A DNA stretch of 6,656 nucleotides. It comes from Sulfurimonas sp. UBA6014 (GTDB lineage: Bacteria > Campylobacterota > Campylobacteria > Campylobacterales > Sulfurimonadaceae). The translations under genes and the position numbers were made by a program. A model generated the notes under the pieces. The model did no database searches. It had not been told where the DNA came from and was given only the letters and a program-made list of their open reading frames with translations. Every line of letters begins with the position of its first letter. Position 1 is the first letter of the stretch. The stretch is taken from NCBI GenBank assembly GCA_002428085.1, contig DJAA01000034.1:12326-18981 (forward strand), given 5' to 3'. Below are positions 6,460 through 6,656 of the stretch, piece by piece.

Positions 6460-6569
6460 TCATGATGTGGAGTCTCTTCTGTTTTTAAAGCCGATAACCT
6501 CACGGCGATTGCCGATTTTCCATTTGTAAAAATACTTCAAATTATGAAATAAAATTAAGGAATTATAAT
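6460..6569. other. hupE-hypB intergenic region with a GC-richer islet
   Basis: The rest of the 159-bp gap holds a short GC-richer patch (about 6490-6516) with a direct repeat GCCGAT at 6490-6495 and 6511-6516, exactly 21 bp apart. CGGC at 6503-6506 lies between them and can pair with either copy, giving mutually exclusive four-base-pair stems. On the minus strand 6460-6540 is open as a 26-residue frame from TTG, with no ribosome site seen. No clear -10/-35 pair for hypB is evident. The patch could be an operator, a leader structure, a dispersed repeat or a gene remnant. Confidence 0.35.
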
Positions 6570-6656
6570 ATGTGTCAAGATTGCGGTTGTAGTATAGTAG
6601 ATTACAAACATGAAGTTCATGAAGGGCATTCTCATGAGCACTCTCATGGAGAACAC
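6570..6656 (+). CDS. hypB: Hydrogenase nickel incorporation GTPase HypB, N-terminal fragment (3' truncated by window edge)
   Basis: Only the first 29 codons are in the window. They start with MCQDCGC, matching the CxxCGC high-affinity nickel site known at the N-terminus of HypB proteins, and continue into a histidine-rich stretch with seven His between residues 14 and 29, typical of HypB forms that store nickel. The P-loop GTPase domain lies outside the window. HypB hydrolyses GTP to deliver Ni2+, with HypA, to the hydrogenase large-subunit precursor in the cytoplasm. AAGGA at 6557-6561, eight bases before the ATG, supports the start. It lies downstream of hupE and probably begins the rest of the hyp cluster. 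Confidence 0.9.
   Translation, partial: MCQDCGCSIVDYKHEVHEGHSHEHSHGEH

Noticed and set aside
6564..6569. TATAAT directly before the hypB ATG as a -10 box
   Set aside because: It touches the start codon and lies downstream of the ribosome site, so it cannot be the promoter of a normally led hypB transcript.
1..6656. CRISPR array, tRNA or rRNA
   Set aside because: No regularly spaced repeats and no tRNA-like cloverleaf or rRNA segments were seen on either strand.

Overview
The window is AT-rich and carries a [NiFe]-hydrogenase maturation locus. The gene set (a HypF-C-like accessory gene, hypF, hupE, then hypB), the low GC content and the compact spacing suggest a hydrogen-oxidising member of the Campylobacterota, such as a Sulfurimonas-like organism. 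That placement is inference from gene content and style; no taxonomic marker gene is present.

Layout. Positions 2-1072 (+) hold the 3' part of a gene whose start lies left of the window. Its C-terminal half looks like a degenerate copy of the HypF Kae1-like domain, and it resembles the HydE-type accessory protein of Helicobacter/Wolinella hydrogenase operons. It overlaps hypF (1069-3285, +) by four bases. hypF is complete, with acylphosphatase, zinc-finger, YrdC and Kae1-like domains. Only 2 bp separate it from a convergent gene for an unusual 564-residue response regulator (3288-4982, -). Upstream of that, on the same strand, is a 234-residue zinc-ribbon protein related to IS1595/ISXO2-like transposases (5090-5794, -) that has probably lost its active site. 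Divergent from it is hupE (5883-6410, +), a nickel permease. A strong hairpin and a 159-bp gap follow, and then the first 29 codons of hypB (6570 to the window end, +), including its nickel-binding N-terminus.

How the genes work together. HypF turns carbamoyl phosphate into the precursor of the cyanide ligands of the hydrogenase Fe(CN)2CO centre. HupE imports Ni2+, and HypB is the GTPase that stores and delivers it. The two minus-strand genes sit between hypF and hupE/hypB and split what would otherwise be a co-directional hyd/hup/hyp block. One is a signalling protein and the other is transposase-derived. They may be a local regulatory pair or an insertion; the sequence alone does not decide.

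The points most worth a second look are the HypF-C-like partner gene, the response regulator with an unassigned middle and a possible phosphoacceptor-less second receiver fold, the apparently domesticated transposase with imperfect flanking inverted repeats, two adjacent perfect 12-bp palindromes between the minus-strand genes, and a GC-richer islet with a 21-bp-spaced direct repeat before hypB.
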